This document shows, one piece after another, positions 1 through 12,700 of a stretch of DNA of 64,000 bases (the first letter of the stretch is position 1; each line of letters opens with the position of its first letter). The notes under the pieces are model-generated. The model worked only from the letters and a program-made list of their open reading frames with translations, was not told the DNA's origin and did no database searches. Both the position numbers and the translations under genes were made by a program. This DNA comes from Formicarius rufipectus (taxonomy: Eukaryota; Chordata; Aves; Passeriformes; Formicariidae): positions 96,606-160,605 of the forward strand of contig VXAU01002436.1 in the NCBI GenBank assembly GCA_013399695.1, in the 5' to 3' direction.

Positions 1-3000
1 TCCCTTGGTGGGGTGGGGAGGAGGTTGGTGGGGCATCTGGCACTTATGGCTCACCCTCCCCTCCTGCTGCAGCAGCTCAGGACTCACAGCGGTGAGGAGT
101 GATGCATTTTTAATTTGTTTAAGGGAATTAAGCTCATCTGTGTCTGACTGCTCACATCACCTCCACTTTCATTAATTTCTGAGCCGCTTGCCTGGATTCC
201 TCTAGCTCTGACAGGGGTTTGGCATCTCAGGGAAACCAAATTGAACAAATGTAGGTCGCTGGAGAGCAGCAGGAGATCCCATTTCCCCCCATCTCCACAG
301 TGGGGGTTACTTTTGGTGCTCACCACATCAGTCCCACGAGGACATTCTACCTCATGACCCATCAGTGGTTCAGGGATGGCACAGGGAGCTCTCTGTGCCA
401 GGAGCTGACAGCACTTGGTCTCAGGTTGCAGCCGAGTGGGACCAGTTCATCCCAACAGGGGAAAGTGTCTGGCCAAAGGTTGGGTGGAAGTGGAGCAGAA
501 AGCCCCAGGGGTGCACTGGGGAGAAGGTGAGGAAGGCTCTGCAGGGCTTCTACACCTTCTCTTTTAACAGCAGCCCAGCCCAAGGTGAGAGTTATGTCCA
601 GAGCAGAGGAGCTCCTGTTCCAGGGGCTGCTGTGCCCCTCTCTGGTGGGATGTGAGAGCAGAGCTGTTGCTCATCGTGTGCTGCTGGGAGAGCATGCTGG
701 CCACTGAGCCTCTGCCCTCCCTGTGCCCCCAGCCTTCTTTCCAGGGTCCTCAACCTCCTTCCTGGGCTCCCTGACTCTCTTCCCAGGGTCCCCGACCATC
801 TTCCCATCTTCCTTTTGAAATGCTTCTGTGATGAAGCTCGTAAACAGACACAAAAGCAAAGGGGAAAGAAGAGATAAGATAAAAATAACTGCCGCAGGAG
901 TGGGTTTGAAGTAAATAACAGGAAAACATCAAAGAGGAGGGGGAGTGATGCTCTGAGGAGGTATTTATAGCCGACTCTGTTGGTTGCTCAGGACAGACCT
1001 GTGTGACCCCCATGGAAGCCTCTTCCCTGGCCCCCACAAGTGTGTGTTTGTGTCCCAGACAAGCATGTCAGCCCTTCCCCAGGGTTTTGTCATGTGGATT
1101 CAGCCTGGAGGCAGAGCACATCCCCACAGCTTTTAGAGACCACTCAGGGAAGGGCTGATACCTCGCATAGCCTCTGAGCCAACCCTCTGAGGCACTGGGA
1201 TCAGGTACCTGCTGTGGCAGCTGTCACATGCTGCACGAAGCAGCCTCCACTTCCAGACTTTTCCCCCCATCCAAGTCCTTGATGAGGGGTGTTTTTCTGC
1301 CCACAGCCCTCTTGGGTATCACATCTGAGAGCAAGGCTGATTGCCTGGGAAAAGCCTTGGAGTGAGGCATGAGAGATGGCCATGGAGGGGATGCTGGGTG
1401 CAGTGACTCAGCTCCCTCCATCATCCCTGCCGTGCTGAGCATTAGGCATCTGGATGGCTCGGCATCCAAAATCTGGCTGCTCAGCTAATGGGGACACTCT
1501 AATTAGATGTGTCTGGAACAACACACCGTACCCCTGGGCTGATGATGTGCAGGAATTCTTTTGGAGGCTGGCTCAGCCCTCTGCAGCTTGCACCATACAG
1601 GCAAAGGCACTTGGGGAGCACAAGGTGGTTTGTAGGTGCACGGAGATGCAGGATGTGATAGGGAATGCTGCTCAACCTGTTCAGACGGACCCAGGGGCAA
1701 TAGGGGTTGTTTCCACCTCCGGCATGGGACATGCCAGTGGCCAGGGGACATGGTAGCAGTGACATTTTCATCTGCCTCCTCCTTTGAGAAGCCTCAGCTT
1801 CTCTTACAGCATCTGTCCCCATGAAAGGTACTTTGGAGGGATTTAAAAGGTTTGGGGGATTTAGGGATTTGGGGGAGAACAGATTGGCAGTAAACTCTCC
1901 AGTCAGCTGTGCAGAGTCAGGACCTTTTGGAGAAGGGGAAGCTGAGTGATTTCCACCCTCCTGGAGTCCCAAAATGTCGCCCCTTCTTGCTGCCATCTCC
2001 CAGGCTTGGGGAGCAGCCGCCGCTCTGATGGGTTGTGCTACCTCTGCACACCCTCTCTGCCGCTCTCTAATCAGACACGGGGTTTGCAATTAAGCGACAC
2101 AGAATACCCTGGGGACAGAACCTGCTGTTTGAGCCCAGCTCAGACGAGTTCAGGGAGGGAGAGACCTGATTTCCCACTTAGCAGACAGGTCACGATCGGT
2201 GGATTCATTGATCCCAGAAAGCAGAGCCTCCGCTTCATTAGAGACATGCTGGTGATGAACGTGGCCTTAGGGAGCAGGGAAGCTGTGTGAATCCTTCCCT
2301 AAATGTTATCTCCACAAGGCTCAGAGTGCAGATGTCGGGAAGCTCCTCCAACAGCATGGCTTTCTTCAGTGGGAGCCTGTTTCTTCCCGCTGAGCTCACC
2401 ACACATGTGGCTCCAAGGGGCATCGGAGCTCCCTGGAAATGCTGAGGCTGGAAAAATCCACCTTATGCCTCTGTGTCTGTCCTTTCCCTCTGTGGTTCTC
2501 CCCACTGATGTGTGACAAGGGCACGATGCCCTGGGTTAAAGCAGTGCAAGCTGTGGCTGTGCCAGGGCAGAGCACCCAGGTGAGACACACAGGGTGCTTC
2601 AGAGCTTCCATGTGTACCTGGAGTCAGCAGGGGATCCCCAGAGTCAGGGAGTTGGCAAGGGGTGTTCCCCCATAAGCATGGACATGGCAATACTTTACAG
2701 AACTGGTTCAGGTGCAGGCAGCACAGGCAGGGCAGAGAAAAGGCAGCCCTGGGCAATCGGGTACACTGACACCTTGGGCAAGGTCCTGCCTGCTCTGCTC
2801 CCAAAGCAGAACCACGTGTACACAAAATGTTCTGACTGTAACAGCCAGGTCCTGCTCTGCCCTCTGCTGAATTCCTGATTTTCCCTCCCCAGGCTGGCTC
2901 TCGTGGAGGGACACTGCCTTGCTGGCTCCTGCCAAGAGTTACTGGCAATAACTTCTCAGTGCCCTTCAATGCAGCTGCTCGAGGCAGCAGATGGGGAGAG

Positions 3001-6000
3001 GGTCTGTAGCTGTGCCAGACTGGCTGCTCTGCCAGCCTGGTTCAGGATAAGCTGGGCTTATGCAAGTAGCTCTATCTACTCCCAAAGTTTCTATTCCCTG
3101 CCATAAATTCCTATTGAGATAGTGGTGTGGTTCCTGGGAGCACACCAGGAGCAGCTGCATTGGGGTGAGTGCTGCCCACGGGCTGGAGCAGGGCCCTGCA
3201 CCGTCCCCTTCCCTGAATCACGACTCTGCATGATAACAACACCCACGGGAGAAAAGCAAGGGAAGGACTGTGAGCCTTCCACATGGAAATTTTGAAGGTT
3301 TTCCTGATTCTCTGCATGAGGGGAACCACGCAGGGGATGTGGCTTTTAAAGAGGTTTCTGCCCCAGGGAATCACACTGTGCTGCTGGTTTGGGGCAGGGA
3401 TGTGTCATCCTGTTCCTGCAGGTGTTAGGATGACTTTCTGCCAATTCTTCCAAGAAAGCATTTCCCATGGGCAAACCTGCCTGGCAGGATGCCCCAACGC
3501 CAACACAGGCATCCTCAGCTTTCACCAGTGACAAGCCTCCCACACCGTGGCACGTCCCCTTCACAGGGGCAGAGCCTGAGTTCCCGAGCATTTGGCTCCG
3601 GTTTCTGGCTCATGCTGATACATGGACAAGCTGGAAGCAAAGCATCCTCTTCCCAGCTTGGCTTTCAGTTTGGGAGCATCTCAGGCTTTTGGAGGATTTA
3701 GGTACATGGAGGTGGTGTTGGTTGTTCTCTGCATCCCTTGGTATTTAAGGGAACTGAAAGAACAGTGAGGGCATGGAAAGAAGAAAAGGAGCAGATGCCT
3801 CTCTTGATTTACAGGGATCAGCAAACTGAGCGAGTCCTCAGCGTAACCAGGGTGTAACTGGGAGCAGAGTCTGCCTCACATACCATATGCTCCCAATCCA
3901 CCACGTTCAATCAAGCCTAATAAAATTGATAGGGGAGCATTGAAAATCTCGTGATTAATTCTTTATGATCTGTAATAGGGGAGCTGTGTGCCAATTACTC
4001 GAGTAAATCATTCATCAGAAAATAAATAGAGCTAACCTCCAGCACAAACACTAGAGGATTTCCACCAGGATTGCAGGTCTGGATTGCAGCATCGCTTCGC
4101 TGGTGACAGCGCATTATCTGATGGAGGACACAGGAGTAGCTGCAATTTTGCTGCTTCTCCCCAAGGTTTCAGCTCTGTGCTCCAACATTATTTGTCGTCC
4201 TTCACTGTGCATTTCAATGCTCTGTCCCTGATCTCCATGACCTGTCAGTCCTTGCAGGTTTGCAAGGGTTAAACCCACAAGGATCAGCTTTATTTCAGGG
4301 CATGTTTGAGCATGGAGACCACAACACAGGAAAGGGGACCCAGAAGAATGAGAAAAAGGCCCCAGACCCATGCTGTACCCATAGGACTTCCATCAGCAAG
4401 GGACAAAGCTGGGGTGGGACCAGCCAGATTGCAAGCTCACATACAAGAAACCAGGACTGCCAGCAGAAAGTGGCCCTTCCTGGTGACCAGCAGGCTCACT
4501 GGAGCTAGCCAAAAAGGCTGGCTCACTTGGCTGGAGTGATGGGTGAGAGGGCTGCTGCAGGAGCCCCAGGCAAACAGGGAAGTCTATCACTTGTCCTGCT
4601 TCAGAGAATGGCAGCAAGAGTCACTTATGGAGAGTGGAAGTTATGTGTGCCTTGTATCTCACATTTTCCATTTTTTTTTTCCCAGCTAGGCAACCAATCC
4701 TTTGGCCTGGAAACTTTCTCCTGAACTTGTAAGGAGATGACCCTCTGTGCTGAAGTTACCTGGATGCAGTCTCCCAGCCAATGTCCCATTTCTAAGGGAA
4801 ACCTACCCAACAGCAGTGTCTGCCCTGAATTTCCACATGTTCGGAATTCTCTGGGTTGTGCTTGAAACACTCCTGAGCAAACTGCATCTTGCTGAGCCAC
4901 AGTGTCCTGCTAACACACATGCAGCATCCTTGACCGGACTGACGCAACTCCATATTCACCAGTGACCTCGTGGGACCGTGGTGGGATTTCAAAGGGCACT
5001 GGGGAGTTCAAGCTGAGCAGAGACTTGGAACAGATGAAGGCAATGCCCTCTTCCTGAGCTCAGTGCTGGGAAATGAGAGCTGGATAAAAGGCATGCCTGA
5101 GGGAGAAGGGGAGGGATGAGGACACAAAGGAAACCTCAGCCCGTGCAGAAAGCCCTCTTTGTCTCCTTCACAGCTGCAGGGATGTATCTAAGGTGGGATG
5201 AAGGCCAGCGCAGAGAGGCCCCTTTACCACAAACATCCCCTTTCCTTCTTACAAGGAAAATCTTCCCTGGACAGTGGATTTGGCAGTGGGAATGGCAGGA
5301 GAGCTCAAGTGATTCCCTGCCCTAAAAGCTGCTGAGATGGTGGTAGGACACTGCAGCACATGCTTTCACTGGGGTGACAGGACAGACATGCCTGTGACAG
5401 CCCAGCTCTGCTGCCCTCAGACAAGGAGCCAGAAGGACAGATCATCCCTTCTCACCATCCATCATCCCTCCATCCCTCAGTCAGATCCAATCCTCCTCCC
5501 ACTGTGCCACAACATCCTTGTCCTTTCCCAGCTGGCAGCACCAGCATCACAAGGACGTCCCCCTTGTTCAGCCAGGACAGTTTGGAGGTTTCTCCCTGCT
5601 AACTCCCCCTCCCCGGAGGGGACATTACCACCTCACACACCACAGTCATCATCACTTTCCCCACCGTGTCCCCACCACCCTCCCTGCTGCTCCCAGCACG
5701 CAGCTGGTGGGGGCTCTCAGAACAAACATCCTCCCACCTGCTCCCACGGCCCAGCCCGGGAGATGGCAGAGGCGATAATTACACACTTGGCACAGCAGAA
5801 TTATCCAGCGAGGGAGAAGAGGCCGGAAGCAGCTGGAGATCATCCGTGCTCCCACCCACAGCACCCTGGTGTGTGCCTCACCCCAAACCAGCCCAGTTCA
5901 TGCTGTGAATGTGCTGGACAGGCTGGTGTGAGCACCCCGAGTGACCATGCAGGCAGGGATGAGCTGGCACAGTGAGGTGTTTGGAGCAGCAGAACCACGG

Positions 6001-6609
6001 AGAGCCACTTTCCTGTGGAGCTGGACTGAGATCTCCTGGGTCTGCTGAAGTGTACCCTCCAAGGATACCACTGTCCTGGGGAGAGCTTCATGGGAGCCAT
6101 CACTCATGCAAGCTTTCAGTGCCTGTCAGGGCATGAGCACTCAGATATTCCATCCCTTCCCCACTCCCACGAGATCTCTTCGAGGAACACTTGCAGCTCA
6201 TTCACACCAAGTTCTTTTTTGAAGAAAATTTATTTCCTCATAAAGCAGGGTCTGCAAAAGCAGAGACCCTCAGTGGTCTGAAGGGATGATACCACCTGAT
6301 TTCAAGGCACAAGAAGAACCAGGACTGCAGCCCATGAGGTGCATCAATCACAAACATCCAAGAAAGGAGTGAAGAAAAGAAATAGTGTAAGTAATAACAA
6401 TAACAGCAATTAGAAATATACCACACTGGTTGATGGGAGAAGGCTGCAATGAACTGTCCTTAAAATACATCCAGTGGTGGCTTTACATTTTGCCCTTGAC
6501 TGTCTAGTATCATTCAAGCAGTGTTTAACTTCCAGTGCCAGGCAGCCACTGGAGGTGTTTCCCAGCTCCTGGCTCTGGTGTGAGTGCTGAACAGGGACAG
6601 GGCAAGGGT
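1..6609. other. No gene seen; PEMT 5' flank or first intron
   Basis: No exon with recognisable homology and no interspersed repeat that I can name. A short AT-rich block at about 3895-4060 (TAATAAAATTGATAG, GTGATTAATTC, CCAATTACTCGAG) stands out as possible conserved non-coding DNA. In human, RAI1 lies head-to-head beyond PEMT; none of it is visible here. Confidence 0.6.
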
Positions 6610-6767
6610 CATGGAATCATGGAATTCCAGAACGGTTTAGAAGACCCTGGAGACTTAGAAATCACTTCATCCCAACCCCCTGCTACCCCTTCCACTACAA
6701 CAGGCTGCTCCAACCTGGCCTTGAACACCTGCAGGGATGGAGCAGCCACAGTTTCTCTGGGAAAAAG
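6610..6767 (-). mobile_element. CR1 LINE fragment, 3' end, reverse orientation
   Basis: Begins with the inverted CR1 terminus (ATCATGGAATCATGGAAT). It continues with the diagnostic CCAACCCCCTGCTACC, GGCTGCTCCAACCTGGCC and TTGAACACCTGCAGGGATGG stretches. About 160 bases remain and the 5' part is missing. It abuts the G-rich minisatellite that follows. Confidence 0.8.
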
Positions 6768-7180
6768 GGAAGGGGCTGGGATGGAGCAGGGGCCAGTGGG
6801 AGATGGGCAGGGGACAGGCAGGGGATGAGTAGGGCTGGGCAAGGGCTGGGCAGGGGACAGACAGGGAACAGGCAGAAGCCAGGCAGGGATGGGCAGGGGC
6901 CAGGCATGGGCAGGCAGGGGCCAGGCAGGGATGGGCAGGAAACAGGCAGGGCTGGGCACGGGATGGGCACGGCCGGGCAGGGGCTGAACAGGGGCCGAAC
7001 AGGGGCCAGGCAGGGATGGGAAGGGGACGAACAGGGATGGGCAGGGGCCGGGCAGGACCGAACAGGGACCAGGCAGGGGCTGGGCAGGGCCGAGCACGGG
7101 CCAGGCAGGGATGGGGAGGGCCGGGTAGGAAACAGGCAGGGCCGGGCAAGGGACAGGCAGGAGCCATGCAGGGGTTGGCA
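6768..7180 (+). repeat. G-rich minisatellite (GGGCAGG/GGGATGGGCAGGGGCCAGGCA units)
   Basis: About 400 bases of degenerate units built from GGGCAGGGGCC, AGGCAGGGAT and GGACAGGCAG, with no complete regular period. Runs of three or more G every few bases give strong G-quadruplex potential on the + strand. The array produces long spurious open frames on both strands. Confidence 0.8.
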
Positions 7181-7184
7181 GTGC

Positions 7185-7322
7185 CACCCCCATCCCCATC
7201 CCCACCGCAGCAGCCCGGGTATGGCAGGGGCAGCGGACCCAGCGGCGCTCCGGGCCCCACGTGGCCCTGCCCGAGCCGAGAGTGCAGCACCGACACCGCG
7301 CAGCAGGCCCGTGAGGACTTAA
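7185..7322. promoter_or_regulatory. Short CpG-rich segment between two minisatellites
   Basis: About 140 bases with roughly a dozen CpGs (AGCGGCGCTCCGGG, CACCGACACCGCGC) between two tandem arrays, 2.4 kb upstream of the PEMT start-codon exon. It could be a promoter or 5' exon remnant, or simply part of the GC-rich repeat environment. No TATA or Inr is convincing. Confidence 0.25.
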
Positions 7323-7329
7323 CAGGGTG

Positions 7330-7862
7330 CTCAGGCAGCTCTTGTTTGGGTGCCCAGGCAGCTCTCACCTATGCGTCCGCACAGCTCTTGTTTGGGTACC
7401 TATGCTGTTCTCAGCCAGGTGCCCATTCAGCTTTCATTTGGGTGCCCAGGCAGCTCTCACCTATGCGTCCGCACAGCTCTTGTTTGGGTACCTATGCTGT
7501 TCTCAGCCAGGTGCCCATTCAGCTTTCATTTGGGTGCCCAGGCAGCTCTCACCTGGGTGCCCATGCATCTGTCACCCAGGTGCCCACGCATCTCTTGTCT
7601 GAGTACCTGTGCAGCTCTCACACAGGTACCCATAATATCTCACCTTGATACCCATGATACCTCACCCAGGTGCCCATTTGTCTCTCCCTCAGGTGCCCTT
7701 GTATCTTTCACTCAGGTACCCATTTATCCCTCACCCAGGTGCCCATATGACTCTCACCTGGATGTCCATGTATCCCTCACCTGGGTGGCCATATATTTCT
7801 CACTCAAGTGTCCCTTTATCCCTCACCTAGGTGTCCATATGACTGTCACCCAGGTGCCCTTG
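7330..7862 (+). repeat. Minisatellite, ~31-bp unit with a 92-bp higher-order unit
   Basis: Units contain a GGTGCCCA core plus CAGCTCTCACC or TATCCCTCACC. From 7349 to 7532 there are two identical 92-base copies (7349-7440, 7441-7532), each about three basic units; later copies diverge. The frame stays open through much of it, giving a repetitive spurious peptide. Confidence 0.85.
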
Positions 7863-9641
7863 CTGCTCCCACCCTCCCTGACTTCGGGGCTGTGGACAAG
7901 CGGGCAGTGCTCGCCATGGTCATTGATTCCTGTCAGGAAGGAGGGGGCAAAGTTGAATGTTCTGTGCCTGTTACGTGGCTGTCCCAGCTCGCTGAGACAG
8001 CTCATCCCATTAGGGCTCCCCTTTCATCCCGAAAAGCACACACCAGGCACAGGCCAATCTGCCTCCCACTGGCAGACGCGAATTTGGTTGTTGAAGAGCA
8101 GAAAAGGTGAGTGCAATGTTAACGATGTTGCCAGCCAGGAGTTAGTAGGTCAAGAAGCTTTTGTTCAGCCCGTGCTAGCAGTGTGCTCAGCACCGTACAA
8201 AACGAGAGGAAAGAAGCTGTCCTGGTCCCACAGCATTGCAATTGAAATGGGATTAGACAGTTTGGTGCCAGCAGCTGTCTGCGTGCTCTCGTTATGGCTT
8301 GACACTTTGAAGGGACAAGGTCTGGTGGCAAAGGGCTGCTGGGGGGTGAAGGGAGGGGAGAAGAGGCTGCCAAGGGTGGGAATAGGGAGAGATGGGTCTG
8401 GATCATGCCCTAGGGGTTGTTCCAGTTCCTCGCCAGCATCCATGTCCCCAGGGCTCCTGGAGGAGCTGGGGTGGGGGTGGTTTGAGGGAAGCTGCACACC
8501 CCCCTGAGGATTCTCCCTTTCCCCGTGGCTCCTTCCCTTTGCACTGCGGGTGGTCATGGCTGGGCAGGAGGCCCTGGGAGGGAGTGAATGTGCCCTGGGC
8601 CAGCACGGGAGCTATTCCCACAGCCTTTTCCCTGGGCTAGAAGAGGAGCTGGATTTACCAGTCCCTCTCCATGAATCTCAGTGTGGCTCTGGTTCTTTCC
8701 AAGAACCTTTGAGAAGCCAGTGGGTATTTCTCTTCCGGATGGGCGAGGTAGAGCTGATGCCTTTTCGAGCCATTCTGTCCCCGGCATCCAAAGGACTTGC
8801 AAACACAGCTGTGTTGGGGAAGCAAAAACCTTCCACATCTCAGTGTTGTCTTTGATTTTGTTTCAAGCGAGGGAAGGGCTTGGGCTGGGCTGTTTGTCTT
8901 TTGTTTTCAAAGTTTTTAGCAAAAAACCCCAAACTAGTGCTGGCTGGTTTTCATCAAATACCAGCACAGGGAGAGGGGGTGAGGAGGGAGAAGGAGCATG
9001 GCTTACTGCACGTAAAAATGCTGACAATGTCAGGGAGCCATCCTGGGGGAAAACAGCTCTTTCTTAAAAGGAGAACAGTGAGTTTTAAAGGTTTTTTTGT
9101 TGTTGTCATTAAGACGGGAAATCCTTTTGCAGCTTCTTACTCTGTGGAGGGCGTTTACATCACTCTTGCTGTATGGAAGACAAGCTTTAAGGCTGACACA
9201 GTTCATTGCTTGGAATTTCCTTGCAGACCAGCATCCCTGGGACAGTCCTTTGTGTCCAGGGACATGGAGGTGCTGTAGACAGTGCTCCCTTTCCTGAAGC
9301 AGACTTGGGTTGGCAGCTGCCCTGTGAGACTCGTCCTCAGAGCAGCAGTGTCTTTGCAGTGCCCATGTCCTTCTGAGCACTGCTGTGAGCCTGGGGTTCC
9401 TGAAGAGCCCAGTGTCCCTAGAGTTTGGAGGGGATGGCTTGGAGAAGCCCCCATCCTTCTGGGCTTTGCACCTTGACACAGTGCTTTGTAAGCCATAGTA
9501 TGTTGTTTTGGGCCTTTAAAAAATTCATCCAGCCTTGGGGCAGCTGATGGGTTTGGTTTGAGGTGAAGTGCCCCATATTCTGGTGTAATGACCAGTGTCC
9601 TGTGGGAACCTGCACTCAAGTACCTATCTCTCCTTCCCCAG
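7863..9641. other. No coding sequence seen; upstream of the PEMT start-codon exon
   Basis: Single-copy sequence between the minisatellite and the first PEMT coding exon. A consensus splice donor, AAAAG|GTGAGT (GT at 8107), could end a 5' non-coding exon, but nothing else supports it. Confidence 0.4.
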
Positions 9642-9749
9642 GTGGATGTGGCAGCCATGGCACGGCTCTTTGGTTACGTGGATGTGACTGACACTGGCTT
9701 CATTGTGGCTGTGCTCTCCATCGCCTTCAACCCGCTCTTCTGGAACGTG
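9642..9749 (+). CDS. PEMT: PEMT first identified coding exon (start codon exon)
   Basis: The acceptor is a pyrimidine run ending in CAG at 9639-9641 and the donor is GTAAGA at 9750. The exon carries the start ATG at 9657 and residues 1-31. The 15 bases between acceptor and ATG are open in frame (V-D-V-A-A). They could be 5'UTR or part of a longer N-terminus, as in the human long isoform, where an upstream exon reads into the same methionine. The exon ends in phase 0. Confidence 0.93.
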
Positions 9750-12700
9750 GTAAGAGCTGCCTGTGTGCCAGCTGCTCCTTCACTCCCAGCCTTCCTTTCC
9801 CAGCTTCCTTTGGGATGTGCTTTGGGAGGAAAAACCTCTTTTAGGGAAGTCTGCTGGGCTGGGTAGGGGGAATGATGCTCAATGAAACATTAGAAGTGAG
9901 TGAGCAAGGAGCTGTGCTGCAGAGTGAGCTCCGGGGGCTGGAGGGGACCATGAGGGATGTCCCAGAGGAGATGAAGGTGGGAGCCAGCACAGGATGAAGC
10001 TGAGCTTGGGAGAGCGGGCAATCAAACCCATCCTTCAGCCACACCTCCCACCCAGCAGCCAAGCACTGGTCACCACTGGGACTGAGCATAAATGGCATTA
10101 ACCCCCATCGAGGGGAGTTGCACTGCATTTGTTGCCTGCTGCTTCCCCTTGAAATATGTTGGCAGCTGTTTGTGTGGATGGCAGGAAGGAAAAACACTCA
10201 GCCAAAAGTTAACCTGAAAAAAATTCCTCCTCCATCATGCTGGCAAAGCCTGGCAAAGAGCTGCAGGGTTGGCAGCAGGCCAACCCAAAGGGGAGCTGGA
10301 TACCTGTGCACAGGTGATGTTTGCTGCATCGGTGGGGGCCTCAGTGCTTTGGGAACCACGGCTGGAAGAGTCTGCACTGCCCTGTACCACTGTGGTTTGC
10401 TGTCTCCCTGCAAGAGCAGCAGGAATCATTGCCTGCCCCGTTTCAGAGCATTGCAGAGCCAATGTGCCAAGCAGGGAGCCCAGGCTGGCTGCAGCACAGG
10501 GTGACTCCCACCCCGCAACACCCTCCGCAGCACAGCTGAGGTGTAGGATGAAACGTCCCTGCCAGCACTCATGGGAACGGGATGTCATTTCAGCCATGAT
10601 TCCCAAATCTGCCCACCAAACCTCCCTGCAGGGATTCAGTCCCTGGGGAATTCTCCTTAAAAAGGTCTTATTTTTCCAGAGGGGGAGGGTTCATCTCTCT
10701 CTGAGCGCGGGGGCTCTTGAGATTGTCTCACGCTGGGCTTTGGAAAAGCGAGGCTCTCCTGGCTGTGAGTCACTTTGGAAACCTCTGTCGGAGCTCTTTG
10801 TTGCTGCCTCCCTAATTTTTCATGCAACTCGTTATTAAAAAGTCTCACGGTGTCTGAAATGCGAGCTGGAATATGCCACATTATTTCGACTGCAGAGTCA
10901 TCATTTAACATAAAGAATCAATGAACAAGAAGATTCAGGATGTGGTCTCCGGGGGGAGAGACTGGCTCCTGCGAGAAACTGCATGAAAGGGAAAGGAAAA
11001 AAAGTACTTCATTAGCATCTGCTGCCGCGCCTGCGACTCGTGGGACGCCTGCAGCTTGGGAAATAGCGTTGCTTTTTGTATCCGGAGTTTGGCTGCTGTT
11101 AAAGGACAGGGAAAGCTGATGTAACAGCAGGAAGCTCGTTGCTCCGCGTTGCTGTTGTCCCCTCCCAGTGACGGGAGAGCGGTGCCGCTGGCAGCAGGTG
11201 GCACTCCAAGCCAGACGTGCAGGGCTGCGACTGGGAGCAGGAGGCATCTCGGCGTGGTTTTGAGTGAGCAGCCTGAGCTGGATGTTGGGGAAAGCTCTGG
11301 GGAGGTGGCATTCCATGTTTTCCCCAGGTGTAATGGGCCGGGTGGCTCTCACAGACCATGTGCCTCCATCCATCTATGCTCTGCCCAAGCATCTCCTTGG
11401 TGTTTTCAGTCCCAGTGTGTGGCTCACAACAGTCACTTCTGGAAGGCTCTTGAAGAGGGGCTGTGGATACTGCAGACCTAAGCAAGCCTCCACTGTTGGG
11501 TGCATTTCAGCAAGAGTGGCCTCAGCCATCCCTGATTTTCCCTGGCTTGCCTCCTTTACCTCCTCCTCATCCTTTTCTCCATGTGATCAGTGTCCCCTGC
11601 CGGCACTCACCCAGCAGCTCTTTCTTTCACTGCATCCCTGCACAGACTCCCTCTGTTCTCGGATATTTGAGTTCCTTCCCAGCAGATGAGATCTCTTCTG
11701 CATCTGAATTACTCTGGGTTTCCAAGAGCTTAAGTGCAAAGACTGAATTTCTGCACAGTGCCAAGCACTCTGCTCTCTCTGCTCAATAAGTAATGTGGGA
11801 CCGTGGTCAAAATCCCTCCTGTGCGTGAAATTCCTGATTTGGATAGAAATTGGGTGGGGATGGGTTGATTTAGTTCAGTGTCTTAATTCCCAGTTTCTGC
11901 TGAACAGCAGCCAGGTCTGTCTCTTCCGAAGTTTGGCACCAGGTTGTCCTTGCTATGCGGTGCCTCTGAATAAATTGGTGGGGAATCCCCAGCTCTGTGC
12001 GAGTTTTGGATCATGGATATCAAGGCATATCAAGGCCTCCAGCATAGCAAGGTGGCCTGGCAAGCACCAGGCATGTTTCTTTGGGATAAAACCTGCAGAG
12101 TTGGGAGATAAAACACAAACTCTGAAGGCTGTGGAGGAACATGGCTTCAGAGAAAAACCTGATGCTTGTCAGGTCGATGGATGTACTTTGGCTAAGAGAG
12201 CAATTTCAAGGACCAGAGCCTAAGTGGGGCAAATTGCAGACTCCAGCTGGGATGTGCTGGTGCTCCCTTCTGTTCTCCACAGGAAAGGAAAGCTCTTCCA
12301 AAAAAGCCTCAGGACTTCCCATTCCCACCCTCCTCCCTTGCAGGCATGTACAGGAGGGTGCCATGAATGAATGTTTCACCAGGACCATTCACTGCATTTC
12401 CTCACCAAACCCAGGGCCTGCACCCCTTCTTCTCCTTCCATGCCCTCCATGTATGTTAAAATCCCATCCTTCCCTGGGCATCCCCCAGGTTATATTGGCC
12501 ACAGCACAGATTGGATATGTTCCTGCACATCTCTGGTTTTCCTCTTTTTTATTTCTCTCCTCCTTGTGCTGTCTCTGCTTTCCCACCCGCCGTGGCTGTT
12601 ATGAAAGGAGCTACTGGGAGTCATGGTCCTGCATGAGGCAGGAATGCAGGTGACATCCCAAAAGGGAGCAGTGGAGCTGTTTTGGAAATGAAATCATTTG

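Noticed and set aside
7350..8507. 385-codon open frame
   Set aside because: Its first half is minisatellite translation and the rest is unstructured; no recognisable domain.
1..9641. RAI1 exons beyond PEMT
   Set aside because: Expected from human synteny further upstream, but no RAI1-like coding sequence was recognised here.
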